Assembly: GCA_009702845.1 (NCBI GenBank)
Contig: WLHG01000011.1
Span: forward strand, 1 to 13,043
Length of the DNA stretch: 13,043 nt
Origin: Actinomycetota bacterium
Lineage (GTDB): Bacteria > Actinomycetota > Actinomycetes > Nanopelagicales > Nanopelagicaceae
Reading direction: 5' to 3'
The position numbers and the translations under genes were made by a program. Positions 7,025 through 13,043 of the stretch are shown piece after piece. Numbering within the stretch: the stretch's first letter is position 1; each line of letters begins with the position of its first letter. The notes beneath the pieces were generated by a model, which was not told where the DNA came from, did no database searches, and worked only from the letters and a program-made list of their open reading frames with translations.

Positions 7025-7377
7025 TTTTTATCCGCCCTGCTTTTTGCTTTCCTTACCAAGTTCTCAACAACTTCGCTTATCTCTGTCGCGCAATCTGCTT
7101 TGGCTGAGTTATTCAATCCTCGAACAACTAACAAGGCACCTGTTGGCAGGGTTGGGTAAGAATCTCGTAAGCAGTGCCGGATTTTGCGCGCTAGTCGATG
7201 GCGAGCAACCGATCCACCAACAGCCTTGCTGATTATTAATCCTGCACGGGCAGGTTCAATAGCTGGCGTATTGATGTAGAGATATCCGACAAAGTTGGTC
7301 GATGAAAATCGAATGCCACTCTTTGTTGCGCGGGCGAAATCTCCGCTCTCAGTAAGCCGTGCAGTTTTAGCAAGCAC
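7021..7377 (-). CDS. rnpA: ribonuclease P protein component
   Basis: Encodes the 118-residue protein subunit of RNase P, which helps the catalytic RNA cut tRNA 5' leaders. The RNR region reads SKAVGGSVARHRLARKIRH (50-68), with R-H-R in place of R-N-R as is common in Actinobacteria. The chosen start is a GTG at 7377, giving MLAKTARLTESGDFAR, the standard N-terminus; AAAGG lies about 10 nt upstream. A longer frame back to 7479 would add 34 residues that overlap rpmH and look unlike any RnpA, so I reject it. rpmH ends 22 bp upstream; the stop overlaps the yidD start by 4 bp. Confidence 0.94.
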   Translation of the reverse strand: MLAKTARLTESGDFARATKSGIRFSSTNFVGYLYINTPAIEPARAGLIISKAVGGSVARHRLARKIRHCLRDSYPTLPTGALLVVRGLNNSAKADCATEISEVVENLVRKAKSRADKK

Positions 7378-7399
7378 GAATCTGTTGCCTTTTAAATCC

Positions 7400-7537
7400 T
7401 TATGCCGAAAGTCGAGCGCGACCCTTAACGCGGCGGGCGGCAAGAACGGCGCGACCTGCACGAGTTGCCATGCGGGCACGGAAGCCGTGCTTTTTGGCGC
7501 GACGACGGGTGTTTGGTTGGAAGGTACGTTTTGTCAT
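7400..7537 (-). CDS. rpmH: 50S ribosomal protein L34
   Basis: Encodes the 45-residue L34 of the large ribosomal subunit. The reverse-strand translation starts [20 protein letters not shown] and continues with [20 protein letters not shown], the textbook L34 sequence, then ends RLSA and TAA. It is rich in Arg, Lys and Ala, and in G+C, as expected for a highly expressed ribosomal gene. AGGAG stands about 6 nt before the ATG. It is the first gene of the leftward operon, with a promoter candidate about 60 bp upstream. Confidence 0.97.
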   Translation of the reverse strand: MTKRTFQPNTRRRAKKHGFRARMATRAGRAVLAARRVKGRARLSA

Positions 7538-7599
7538 GTGAAGCTCCTAAGAAGTGTAAAAACATGTGTGGTCAGAAATACGGGGGAAGCGAGGGTGTA

Positions 7600-7629
7600 A
7601 CGGTAGAGGTCTGGGGATAAGCGGGTCAA
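7600..7629 (-). promoter_or_regulatory. candidate promoter for the rpmH operon
   Basis: On the - strand TTGACC (7624-7629) and TACCGT (7600-7605) are separated by 18 bp, a good fit to a housekeeping sigma promoter (TTGACn, TAnnnT). Transcription would start near 7593, leaving a leader of about 55 nt before rpmH. A near-match DnaA box lies between the two hexamers. Confidence 0.6.
7612..7620 (-). promoter_or_regulatory. near-consensus DnaA box inside the rpmH promoter spacer
   Basis: TTATCCCCA on the - strand differs from TTATCCACA at one base. Its place between the -35 and -10 hexamers would let DnaA affect rpmH transcription. Binding is unproven. Confidence 0.4.
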
Positions 7630-7663
7630 ACTGGCTTTTGAGGGCTCTAGAGGGTGGGTGTGC

Positions 7664-7672
7664 TGTGGATAA
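7664..7672 (-). promoter_or_regulatory. perfect DnaA box upstream of the dnaA promoter
   Basis: TGTGGATAA on the + strand is the exact complement of TTATCCACA. It ends 4 bp before the -35 candidate of dnaA and about 35 bp behind the rpmH -35, so it can serve both promoters. Confidence 0.85.
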
Positions 7673-7676
7673 CTAG

Positions 7677-7705
7677 TTGCTTTTTTCTCGATTTCGCTCT
7701 ACTTT
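7677..7705 (+). promoter_or_regulatory. candidate dnaA promoter
   Basis: TTGCTT (7677-7682), a 17-bp spacer and TACTTT (7700-7705) fit a housekeeping promoter. The start point would be near 7712, giving a leader of about 100 nt that contains two perfect DnaA boxes. This is the usual autoregulated layout. Confidence 0.6.
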
Positions 7706-7775
7706 TCGACTCCCTCCACAGGTTTTCCTGAGAGAGGGGTTTGAAAGGGCTCAACCTGAGGTTTAGACCACAGGC

Positions 7776-7796
7776 TGTGGATAACCTTGTGGATAA
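7776..7796 (-). promoter_or_regulatory. tandem perfect DnaA boxes just before dnaA
   Basis: TGTGGATAA occurs at 7776-7784 and 7788-7796, 12 bp apart in the same orientation, 15 bp before the dnaA start codon. The first overlaps a 6-bp inverted repeat CCACAG-g-CTGTGG (7768-7780). DnaA bound here would block its own transcript or its translation start region. Confidence 0.88.
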
Positions 7797-7810
7797 CGGA
7801 AAGGTGCTTC

Positions 7811-9217
7811 GTGGACGTCAAAGAGATTGAGCTCAGCGCCCTTTGGGGACGGGTCATTGAAGAGGTCGCCTCAGATGCACCTCAACACCGCGCCTTTTTG
7901 CAACTATCAAAACCACTTGGCTTATTACATAACAGTGATCAAACAACTTTATTAATTGCTACACCAAATCTTTTTGCTAAAGATGTTCTAGAAAGCCGAC
8001 TACGCACTGCGGTAAGTGATGTTTTAACTCGCGAGCTCGGTGAAAAAACGAATATCGCCGTTACCGTTGATGAGACATTGGAAAGTGCAAACACCCCAAT
8101 GCCTGAAGTTGATATTGATTTTGTAGTTCCTAAAGCTGGAACCGGTAGAGATGAAGCGCCTCAACAAAATGCGCAAGGTGGGGAAGTATCACAGTTAAAC
8201 CCACGCTACACGTTTGAAAAGTTTGTTGTTGGTTCATCAAATCGCTTCGCTCATGCCGCAGCCGTCGCTGTTGCTGAGGCACCAGCCAAAGCTTATAACC
8301 CATTATTTATTTATGGTGAGTCTGGCTTAGGTAAAACCCATCTCCTGCACGCTATTGGGGCATACGCTAAAGAGCTATATGGAAATGTTCGCGTCCGTTA
8401 TGTCTCATCTGAAGAGTTTACTAATGACTTTATTAACTCAATTCGTGATGATAAAGCCTCGGCCTTCCAACGGCGCTACCGCGACCTTGATGTTTTAATT
8501 GTTGATGACATCCAGTTTTTAGAAAACAAAGAGCGAACACAGGAAGAGTTCTTCCATACATTTAACACTTTGTATAACGCTAACAAGCAGATTGTTATTT
8601 CTAGCGACCGTCCCCCAAAACAATTAACAACTTTGGAAGATCGTTTACGCAGCCGTTTTGAATGGGGTTTGATTACCGATATTCAACCTCCTGAGCTTGA
8701 GACGCGCATCGCTATCCTTCGAAAAAAAGCGGCTCAAGATAAATTAAATGCCCCTGATGATGTTCTTGAATATATTGCTAGTAAAATCTCTTCAAATATC
8801 CGCGAGCTTGAAGGTGCTTTGATCCGTGTTACAGCATTCGCATCTCTTAACCGACAAGGTGTGGATTTGTCGCTGGCTGAGATTGTTTTAAAGGATTTGA
8901 TTCCAAACGAGGGCAACCCGGAGATAACTGGGGCGACGATCATGGCTCAAACGGCCGTCTACTTCTCTCTCACGATCGATGATTTATGTGGCACTTCGCG
9001 CTCTCGCGTCTTAGTCAACGCCCGTCAGATCGCTATGTATCTATGCCGTGAGTTAACAGAGCTCTCGCTCCCAAAGATCGGCCAAACATTCGGGGGGCGT
9101 GACCACACAACGGTCATGCACGCCGACCGCAAGATCCGTCAACTGATGGCTGAGCGCAGATCGATCTATAACCAGGTCACTGAGCTCACCAACAGGATTA
9201 AGCAGCAAGTGAGATAG
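7811..9217 (+). CDS. dnaA: chromosomal replication initiator DnaA
   Basis: Encodes a 468-residue DnaA, the AAA+ initiator that binds DnaA boxes, melts oriC and recruits DnaB. Domain I (about 1-90) is the self-association part. A short Glu/Pro/Gln-rich linker follows (about 91-130). The AAA+ domain starts at YTFEKFVVG (133). It has Walker A GESGLGKT (169-176), Walker [10 protein letters not shown] (229-237) and the arginine-finger region [10 protein letters not shown]. Domain IV ends in the DNA-reading signature [11 protein letters not shown] (428-438). The linker is much shorter than in Streptomyces, so the protein is compact. I chose the GTG at 7811, with AAAGG 6 nt upstream and a start [16 protein letters not shown] at 7787 is also in frame, but it lies in a DnaA box and lacks a ribosome site. 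G+C rises sharply in domain IV. Confidence 0.97.
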   Translation: MDVKEIELSALWGRVIEEVASDAPQHRAFLQLSKPLGLLHNSDQTTLLIATPNLFAKDVLESRLRTAVSDVLTRELGEKTNIAVTVDETLESANTPMPEVDIDFVVPKAGTGRDEAPQQNAQGGEVSQLNPRYTFEKFVVGSSNRFAHAAAVAVAEAPAKAYNPLFIYGESGLGKTHLLHAIGAYAKELYGNVRVRYVSSEEFTNDFINSIRDDKASAFQRRYRDLDVLIVDDIQFLENKERTQEEFFHTFNTLYNANKQIVISSDRPPKQLTTLEDRLRSRFEWGLITDIQPPELETRIAILRKKAAQDKLNAPDDVLEYIASKISSNIRELEGALIRVTAFASLNRQGVDLSLAEIVLKDLIPNEGNPEITGATIMAQTAVYFSLTIDDLCGTSRSRVLVNARQIAMYLCRELTELSLPKIGQTFGGRDHTTVMHADRKIRQLMAERRSIYNQVTELTNRIKQQVR

Positions 9218-9256
9218 ATGTCCAAAATCTCCCTTTTGATATTACTTGCCCCCAAG

Positions 9257-9307
9257 TGTGGATAAGTTGTGGATAAAGGTGAGTTATCTGGTTTTTTGTG
9301 TGGGTAA
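9257..9307 (-). promoter_or_regulatory. left DnaA-box array of oriC
   Basis: Perfect boxes TGTGGATAA at 9257-9265 and 9268-9276 are 11 bp apart. A one-mismatch box TGTGGGTAA is at 9299-9307. All share one orientation. The 11-bp spacing puts the two strong boxes on the same face of the helix. Confidence 0.85.
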
Positions 9308-9356
9308 AGTTTAGATTTTCAACGGAAGAGGGAAAGGGGTTTGCGAGATGGCGCTT

Positions 9357-9394
9357 TTTGTCCACAGTTTTTCGGCGTTTGTCCACAGTTTTTC
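9357..9394 (+). repeat. 17-bp direct repeat carrying DnaA-like boxes (right array)
   Basis: TTTGTCCACAGTTTTTC occurs twice without mismatch, at 9357-9373 and 9378-9394, with a period of 21 bp. Each copy holds TTGTCCACA, one base from the DnaA box consensus, in the orientation opposite to the left array. The T-run of each copy resembles the downstream T-tract of origin iterons. Confidence 0.85.
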
Positions 9395-9431
9395 CCTCTC
9401 GAAATCCCGCATTGAACAGGGCTTTTATCTT

Positions 9432-9440
9432 TTCTCCACA
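9432..9440 (+). promoter_or_regulatory. outlying DnaA-like box of oriC
   Basis: TTCTCCACA differs from TTATCCACA at one base and has the orientation of the right array. It is the box nearest to the AT-rich stretch ahead of dnaN. Confidence 0.45.
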
Positions 9441-9465
9441 AGAATTGCCGCTGGCTACTACGACT

Positions 9466-9496
9466 ACCTTTACATATATAGATCTGGCTATACAAC
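9466..9496. other. AT-rich stretch, candidate unwinding element
   Basis: The bases around ACATATATAGAT are AT-rich and follow the last DnaA-like box by about 25 bp. This is where an initiator would be expected to open the duplex. The T-rich run at 9291-9321 between boxes is a rival candidate. No clear DnaA-trio series was seen at either. Confidence 0.35.
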
Positions 9497-9523
9497 GAAC
9501 CTTTCACTAAATTGGGGAGCATT

Positions 9524-10654
9524 ATGAAGTTCACAGTTGAGCAGTCCGCTTTAACCGACGGGGTTAACTGGGTTTCCAGAAGTCTTTCAACAAGGCCGAT
9601 TAAAACAGAGCTCCTCGGAATAGTTATCGACGCCACCGGCGAAGAGGTCTATCTATCTGCCTCTGATCTAGAGACGGCTAGCAAGGCTCATTTTCACGCT
9701 GAGATAAAAGAGGGAGGGAAGGTTTTAGTTCCAGGGCGCCTACTAGCTGAGATTTCTAGATCCTTACCGAATAAACCAATCACTTTCTCTTTAGAGGGAA
9801 CCCGTGTGCTTGTTACAAGCGGAAGTGCAAAGTTCACCCTCCCAACACTTTCAGTTGATGAATATCCAAACCTTCCAGAGTTGCCAGATGCGACAGGTGT
9901 AATAGCAAGTGATATTTTCGCGGCCGCCGTTGCACAGGTTGCAATCGCAGCAGGGCGCGATGACTCACTACCAACACTCACAGGCGTCCATATTGAAATA
10001 AACGAAGAGAGCGTCACGTTGGCGGCGACCGATAGATATCGCTTAGCCGTTCGCGAGATCCAATGGGATCCAACAACACCTAATGTTTCAACAACAGCTC
10101 TATTGCGCGCTCGCACTATCGCCGATGCCGCCAAATCATTAACTGGAACAAAGAATGTCTCAGTCTCATTTGCACCAGCAACTAGTAATGATCGCTTGGC
10201 GGGTTTTGCTAGCGGCGGAAAAACAATGACATCTCGCATGCTCGATGGAACATTCCCTCCGTACAGACATTTATTACCGCAGGAAGTTACAACGACAGCT
10301 CTTATTGAGGTTGCAACTCTTTTAGATGCGGTTAAACGCGTCGCACTCGTTACCGATAAAACGGTTCCACTACGACTTGATTTCAATAACAACTCACTCT
10401 CTTTGGAAGCGGGAGCAGGAGAGGAAGCTCAAGCCACAGAGGCTATTGAGATACTTTTAACGGGCGAAGCAATTTTAATTGCTTTTAACCCAACTTTCCT
10501 TGCCGACGGTTTAACAGCGGTTGGAACAAAATTCGTTCAGATCTCTTTTACTGGGCCTAACAAGCCAGCGATTTTGATGGGTAAAAGCGATAAAGATGGA
10601 GCGCTTGTTGAAAACTATCGCTATCTCTTAATGCCAATGCGTTACGCCTCTTAA
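9524..10654 (+). CDS. dnaN: DNA polymerase III sliding clamp (beta subunit)
   Basis: Encodes a 376-residue beta clamp, which forms a ring dimer on DNA and holds the replicative polymerase. The three clamp domains run at about 1-120, 125-250 and 255-376. Typical stretches are LPTLSVDEYPNLP, the LPTLTGVHIEI strand, ATDRYRLAVRE, GTFPPYRHLLP, and the C-terminal YLLMPMR, part of the cleft that binds partner peptides. The ATG at 9524 follows GGGGAG (9514-9519) by 4 nt. A TTG at 9512 is in frame but would place the ribosome site inside the gene. The spacer to recF is 16 bp. The usual actinobacterial dnaN-recF pairing is present, without the gnd gene that separates them in Streptomyces. Confidence 0.97.
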   Translation: MKFTVEQSALTDGVNWVSRSLSTRPIKTELLGIVIDATGEEVYLSASDLETASKAHFHAEIKEGGKVLVPGRLLAEISRSLPNKPITFSLEGTRVLVTSGSAKFTLPTLSVDEYPNLPELPDATGVIASDIFAAAVAQVAIAAGRDDSLPTLTGVHIEINEESVTLAATDRYRLAVREIQWDPTTPNVSTTALLRARTIADAAKSLTGTKNVSVSFAPATSNDRLAGFASGGKTMTSRMLDGTFPPYRHLLPQEVTTTALIEVATLLDAVKRVALVTDKTVPLRLDFNNNSLSLEAGAGEEAQATEAIEILLTGEAILIAFNPTFLADGLTAVGTKFVQISFTGPNKPAILMGKSDKDGALVENYRYLLMPMRYAS

Positions 10655-10670
10655 ACAATAAAGGTAAAGC

Positions 10671-11765
10671 ATGCGCATAAATAAGTTGGCGTTAACCAAC
10701 TTCCGCTCCTACCCGTCTTTGGAGATAAACCTATCTCCAGGAGTTACTACATTTATTGGCGATAACGGCTCCGGGAAAACAAATATTGCCGAGGCTTTAA
10801 TTTATCTCTCCTTTCTCTCCTCCCACCGCGTTTCTAGTAATGCACCGTTAATTACTTTAGGATCACAACAAGCGATTATCCGAGCAGAGATAGAACGAGA
10901 TGATCGCGTCTTACAAATTGATTTAGAGATTAATGCAACAAAAGCTAATCGCGCCAGAATTAACGGCAACCCAACTCGAAGCCAGCGAGAGATTTTAGGC
11001 GCCTGCCAAATTGTTTATTTTTCCCCCGAAGATCTTGATTTAGTACGGGGGGAGCCAGGAACACGGCGTGATTTCCTTGATCGTTTATTAATTACTCGAG
11101 CCCCCCGGTTAGCAGGCGTGATTTCCGATTATGAAAGAGTTATTAAACAGAGAAATGCCTTATTAAAAACAAGGGCTTCAACTAGCGCGCTTGTTCCTTG
11201 GAATGAACAACTCATCAAATTTGGAGCTCAGTTAACTGCAGATCGAATTTCTCTTATCGAGGCGTTAAACCCATGGGTAAGTAAAAACTACGCAAATCTC
11301 AATGAAGTAAAACCAGCATCAATTGCCTACAAATGCAGTACCGAGGGCGTCACAAACAACACCGATACAAACATCGAAGCATTGAGTCGGCGTTTAGAGG
11401 AGGTTGCATATCAAGAGATTGAACGCGGCGTCTCTTTAATCGGCCCACACAGAGACGACTTACATTTACAACTTGGAGATTTTCCAGCTAAAGGATATGC
11501 AAGCCATGGCGAATCTTGGTCGATGGCCATCTCTTTACGTATTGGTTCCTTTAACTTACTGAAAAGCGAGGGCACAGAACCTATTTTGATTCTAGATGAC
11601 GTATTTGCCGAGCTCGACACATCACGGCGTAATCAATTGATGTCGGTAACACAATTAGCCGAACAGACAATCATCACCGCCGCTGTTGAAAGTGATCTTC
11701 CAAAAGAGCTTTTAACAGAAAAGTTTTATGTTACCCCCGGTGCAGTTAAGAAGGGAAAGAGCTAA
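10671..11765 (+). CDS. recF: DNA replication and repair protein RecF
   Basis: Encodes a 364-residue SMC-like ATPase that acts with RecO and RecR to load RecA on gapped DNA at stalled forks. It opens with the family N-terminus LALTNFRSYPSLEI. Walker A is GDNGSGKT (30-37), the ABC-type signature is SHGES (278-282) and Walker B is LILDDVFAELD (306-316). The middle holds the lid region with YFSPEDLDLVRGEPGTRRDF, a RecF hallmark. AAGG (10661-10664) precedes the ATG by 6 nt. The stop overlaps the next start by one base (TAATG), so translation is likely coupled to the DUF721 gene. Confidence 0.97.
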   Translation: MRINKLALTNFRSYPSLEINLSPGVTTFIGDNGSGKTNIAEALIYLSFLSSHRVSSNAPLITLGSQQAIIRAEIERDDRVLQIDLEINATKANRARINGNPTRSQREILGACQIVYFSPEDLDLVRGEPGTRRDFLDRLLITRAPRLAGVISDYERVIKQRNALLKTRASTSALVPWNEQLIKFGAQLTADRISLIEALNPWVSKNYANLNEVKPASIAYKCSTEGVTNNTDTNIEALSRRLEEVAYQEIERGVSLIGPHRDDLHLQLGDFPAKGYASHGESWSMAISLRIGSFNLLKSEGTEPILILDDVFAELDTSRRNQLMSVTQLAEQTIITAAVESDLPKELLTEKFYVTPGAVKKGKS

Positions 11766-12223
11766 TGGAGAAGCGAGACTTAGCCCTAGATCTTTTTAAA
11801 ACATTTAAAACAAAGGCAATTAGGAAAATAAATAAACCCGCACCGACACAGCGCACAGGCTCTCCAGGCGATCCTGAACTTATTGGCGAAGTTCTTAGCA
11901 ATTTAATTTCAGAGAGAGAATGGGATAGTGGTTTAGCAGAAGGAAATCTATTTATTACTTGGGCCAATATTGTCGGCGCCGATATCGCTGGACATACAAC
12001 ACCGATATCAATCTCCGATGGTGTATTAACAATTCAAACTTCATCCACCGCTTGGGCGACCCAGTTGGGATTAGTTGCCACTGAATTACTGGCCACAATC
12101 CAAAATGACCCATCGGGTGCCACCATCGAAAAACTCGTTTTTTTCGGCCCCACAGGCCCCACGTGGAAGAAAGGGATTAGGACGATTCGCAACGCTAGGG
12201 GAGCCCGAGACACATACGGCTGA
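11765..12223 (+). CDS. dciA: DUF721 protein, probable replicative helicase loader DciA
   Basis: Encodes a 152-residue DUF721/DciA protein. In bacteria without DnaC or DnaI, DciA loads the DnaB helicase, and the Mycobacterium homologue lies at this same position between recF and gyrB. Residues 12-30 are lysine/arginine-rich and probably disordered. A leader helix (ELIGEVLSNLI, 38-48) is followed by the KH-like core. The core has W66 in LFITWANIVG, AGHTTP (75-80), the strand DGVLTIQTSS (85-94) and W97 in TAWATQL. The tail is Gly/Lys/Arg-rich. The ATG shares one base with the recF stop (TAATG). The loading role is from the family; only the domain is seen here. Confidence 0.88.
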   Translation: MEKRDLALDLFKTFKTKAIRKINKPAPTQRTGSPGDPELIGEVLSNLISEREWDSGLAEGNLFITWANIVGADIAGHTTPISISDGVLTIQTSSTAWATQLGLVATELLATIQNDPSGATIEKLVFFGPTGPTWKKGIRTIRNARGARDTYG

Positions 12224-12390
12224 TAGGGAACCCCTCAACTAAGCGCTCAACGTTCGGCTATACCCACACACAGGGCTTTTCTCGGGTATTTCTTCTTAGC
12301 TTTTCCCGATAGGATAAACGCCTACAAACAGGAATTCCCCTTTAGGGGCCTTTACGGGCTTTTTAAGCATTCGGGACATTAAGGAGCGCG
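12224..12390 (+). promoter_or_regulatory. dciA-gyrB spacer with gyrB promoter region
   Basis: This 167-bp spacer has no gene. TAGGAT (12310-12315) is a plausible -10, but no good -35 sits at the right distance. Two related units GCTTTTCTCGGGTA (12275-12288) and GCTTTTCCCGATA (12299-12311) lie ahead of it. A small hairpin CCCC-TTTA-GGGG (12337-12348) is followed by a similar CCTTTACGGG and then TTTTT near 12364, which could act as a leader structure. AAGGAG (12381-12386) precedes the gyrB ATG by 4 nt. Confidence 0.4.
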
Positions 12391-13043
12391 ATGGCTGAGA
12401 ACTCCTATAACGCCAGCTCCATCACCGTCCTTGAAGGTTTAGAGGCGGTGCGAAAACGCCCTGGAATGTATATCGGCTCAACCGGTGAGCGTGGACTCCA
12501 CCACCTGGTTTATGAGGTCGTAGATAACTCTGTCGATGAGGCGCTGGCGGGTTACTGCACTGAGATCAATATTTCATTGATGGCAGATGGCGGAGTAGAA
12601 GTAATAGATAACGGCCGAGGAATTCCAGTTGATATCCACCCCGTTGAAAAAAAGCCAGCACTTGAAGTTGTACTCACTGTTTTACATGCCGGTGGAAAAT
12701 TCGGCGACAGCGGGTACTCAGTCTCCGGCGGATTACATGGCGTTGGCATCTCAGTTGTAAATGCTTTGAGTACCGACTTATCCGTTGTTGTACAACGAGA
12801 CGGAAGTTTTTGGTATCAGGATTACAAACTCGGAGTTCCAACTGCACCTGTTAAAAAAGGAGAGGCGTCAGCAGCCTCTGGAACAACTGTGAGCTTTTGG
12901 CCATCAAAGGAGATCTTTGAAACTACAGATTTCTCTTTTGAAGTTCTCTCTACACGTCTTCGAGAGATGGCCTTTCTCAATAAAGGTTTAATTTTGACGT
13001 TGACAGATTTACGGGCAGGCCATGTTGATGAAAAAGGCGAACA
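12391..13043 (+). CDS. gyrB: DNA gyrase subunit B, 5' part (partial)
   Basis: The first 217 codons of gyrase B, whose ATPase drives negative supercoiling by GyrA2B2; the frame is open to the window edge. The GHKL ATPase is clear: [13 protein letters not shown] (17-29), the N-box E42 and N46 in [12 protein letters not shown], the D73-x-G-x-G77 loop (IDNGRGIPV) and the lid [21 protein letters not shown] (99-119). [15 protein letters not shown] marks the join to the transducer domain. The strong AAGGAG site confirms the ATG. As in other Actinobacteria it closes the dnaA-dnaN-recF-dciA-gyrB series, with gyrA expected next. Confidence 0.97.
   Translation, partial: MAENSYNASSITVLEGLEAVRKRPGMYIGSTGERGLHHLVYEVVDNSVDEALAGYCTEINISLMADGGVEVIDNGRGIPVDIHPVEKKPALEVVLTVLHAGGKFGDSGYSVSGGLHGVGISVVNALSTDLSVVVQRDGSFWYQDYKLGVPTAPVKKGEASAASGTTVSFWPSKEIFETTDFSFEVLSTRLREMAFLNKGLILTLTDLRAGHVDEKGE

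Larger units (their letters stand above)
9218..9523. other. oriC: probable replication origin oriC (dnaA-dnaN spacer)
   Basis: This 306-bp spacer has no credible gene and holds at least six DnaA boxes or one-mismatch boxes. Those on the left (9257, 9268, 9299) read in one direction and those on the right (9358, 9379, 9432) in the other. A purine run (9324-9339) lies between the arrays. An AT-rich stretch follows at 9466-9496. Actinobacterial origins are known to sit between dnaA and dnaN. I saw no well-formed promoter for dnaN; TATACA at 9489-9494 is the only -10-like candidate and lacks a -35. Function is inferred from position and box density. Confidence 0.85.

Noticed and set aside
7378..7479. 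N-terminal extension of rnpA (34 more residues)
   Set aside because: It overlaps rpmH out of frame and does not resemble RnpA; the GTG at 7377 gives the family N-terminus.
7295..7600. 101-codon + strand frame across rpmH/rnpA
   Set aside because: It is antisense to rpmH and rnpA and reads through the rpmH promoter; no recognisable domain.
7787..7810. TTG start for dnaA
   Set aside because: It lies inside a DnaA box and lacks a ribosome site; the GTG at 7811 has AAAGG at proper spacing.
9512..9523. TTG start for dnaN
   Set aside because: It would put the GGGGAG ribosome site inside the gene; the ATG at 9524 gives the usual MKF start.
9198..9636. Short frames on both strands across the dnaA-dnaN spacer
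   Set aside because: Their sequence is made of the DnaA boxes and repeats, they overlap dnaN or dnaA, and none has a plausible start or domain.
9694..10392. 232-codon open frame on the - strand
   Set aside because: Antisense shadow of dnaN with a composition-driven Ser/Val-rich translation and no domain.

Overview
The window is a bacterial chromosome-origin region, read outward from oriC in both directions. Its gene order is trxB-trxA-cwlM-aminotransferase on the + strand, parB-parA-rsmG-jag-yidC-yidD-rnpA-rpmH on the - strand, then dnaA-dnaN-recF-dciA(DUF721)-gyrB on the + strand. This is the order of Mycobacterium and related Actinobacteria. Several proteins also have actinobacterial features: a cytoplasmic CwlM-type protein between trxA and parB, an RHR version of the RNase P motif in RnpA, a Jag without the Jag_N domain, and a DUF721 gene between recF and gyrB. 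Base composition is moderate (60-nt blocks counted by hand run from about 32% to 70% G+C, mostly in the forties). This is low for Actinobacteria and fits a streamlined lineage such as the freshwater acI group (Nanopelagicales). That assignment is inference, not a database match.

Left part (1-2908, + strand): the 3' end of thioredoxin reductase, thioredoxin, a CwlM-like pseudo-amidase probably involved in control of peptidoglycan synthesis, and a PLP-dependent aminotransferase. The aminotransferase ends tail-to-tail on parB, and the two stop codons share one TTAA.

Middle part (2905-7537, - strand): a tightly packed run, transcribed away from the origin, that encodes ribosomal protein L34, the RNase P protein, YidD and YidC (membrane insertion), the RNA-binding protein Jag, the 16S rRNA methyltransferase RsmG, and the ParA/ParB segregation pair. 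Gene junctions are stop/start overlaps or very short gaps. The parS centromere sites lie inside the first codons of rsmG (perfect palindrome) and parA (one mismatch), so ParB should load on its own operon about 2.5-3 kb from dnaA.

Origin (7538-7810 and 9218-9523): the first spacer carries divergent rpmH and dnaA promoters with perfect DnaA boxes. The dnaA-dnaN spacer carries two facing arrays of DnaA boxes, a 17-bp direct repeat and an AT-rich stretch, and is the likely oriC.

Right part (7811-13043, + strand): initiator DnaA, beta clamp DnaN, RecF, the predicted helicase loader DciA, and the start of GyrB, which runs off the window. Together the window encodes initiation, clamp loading site, helicase loading, topology control and origin segregation.

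No tRNA, rRNA, mobile element, prophage or CRISPR array was seen. I found no new biological system. The points of interest are fine-scale: parS fused to start codons, the degenerate CwlM, the origin architecture and a strong G+C mosaic inside genes.
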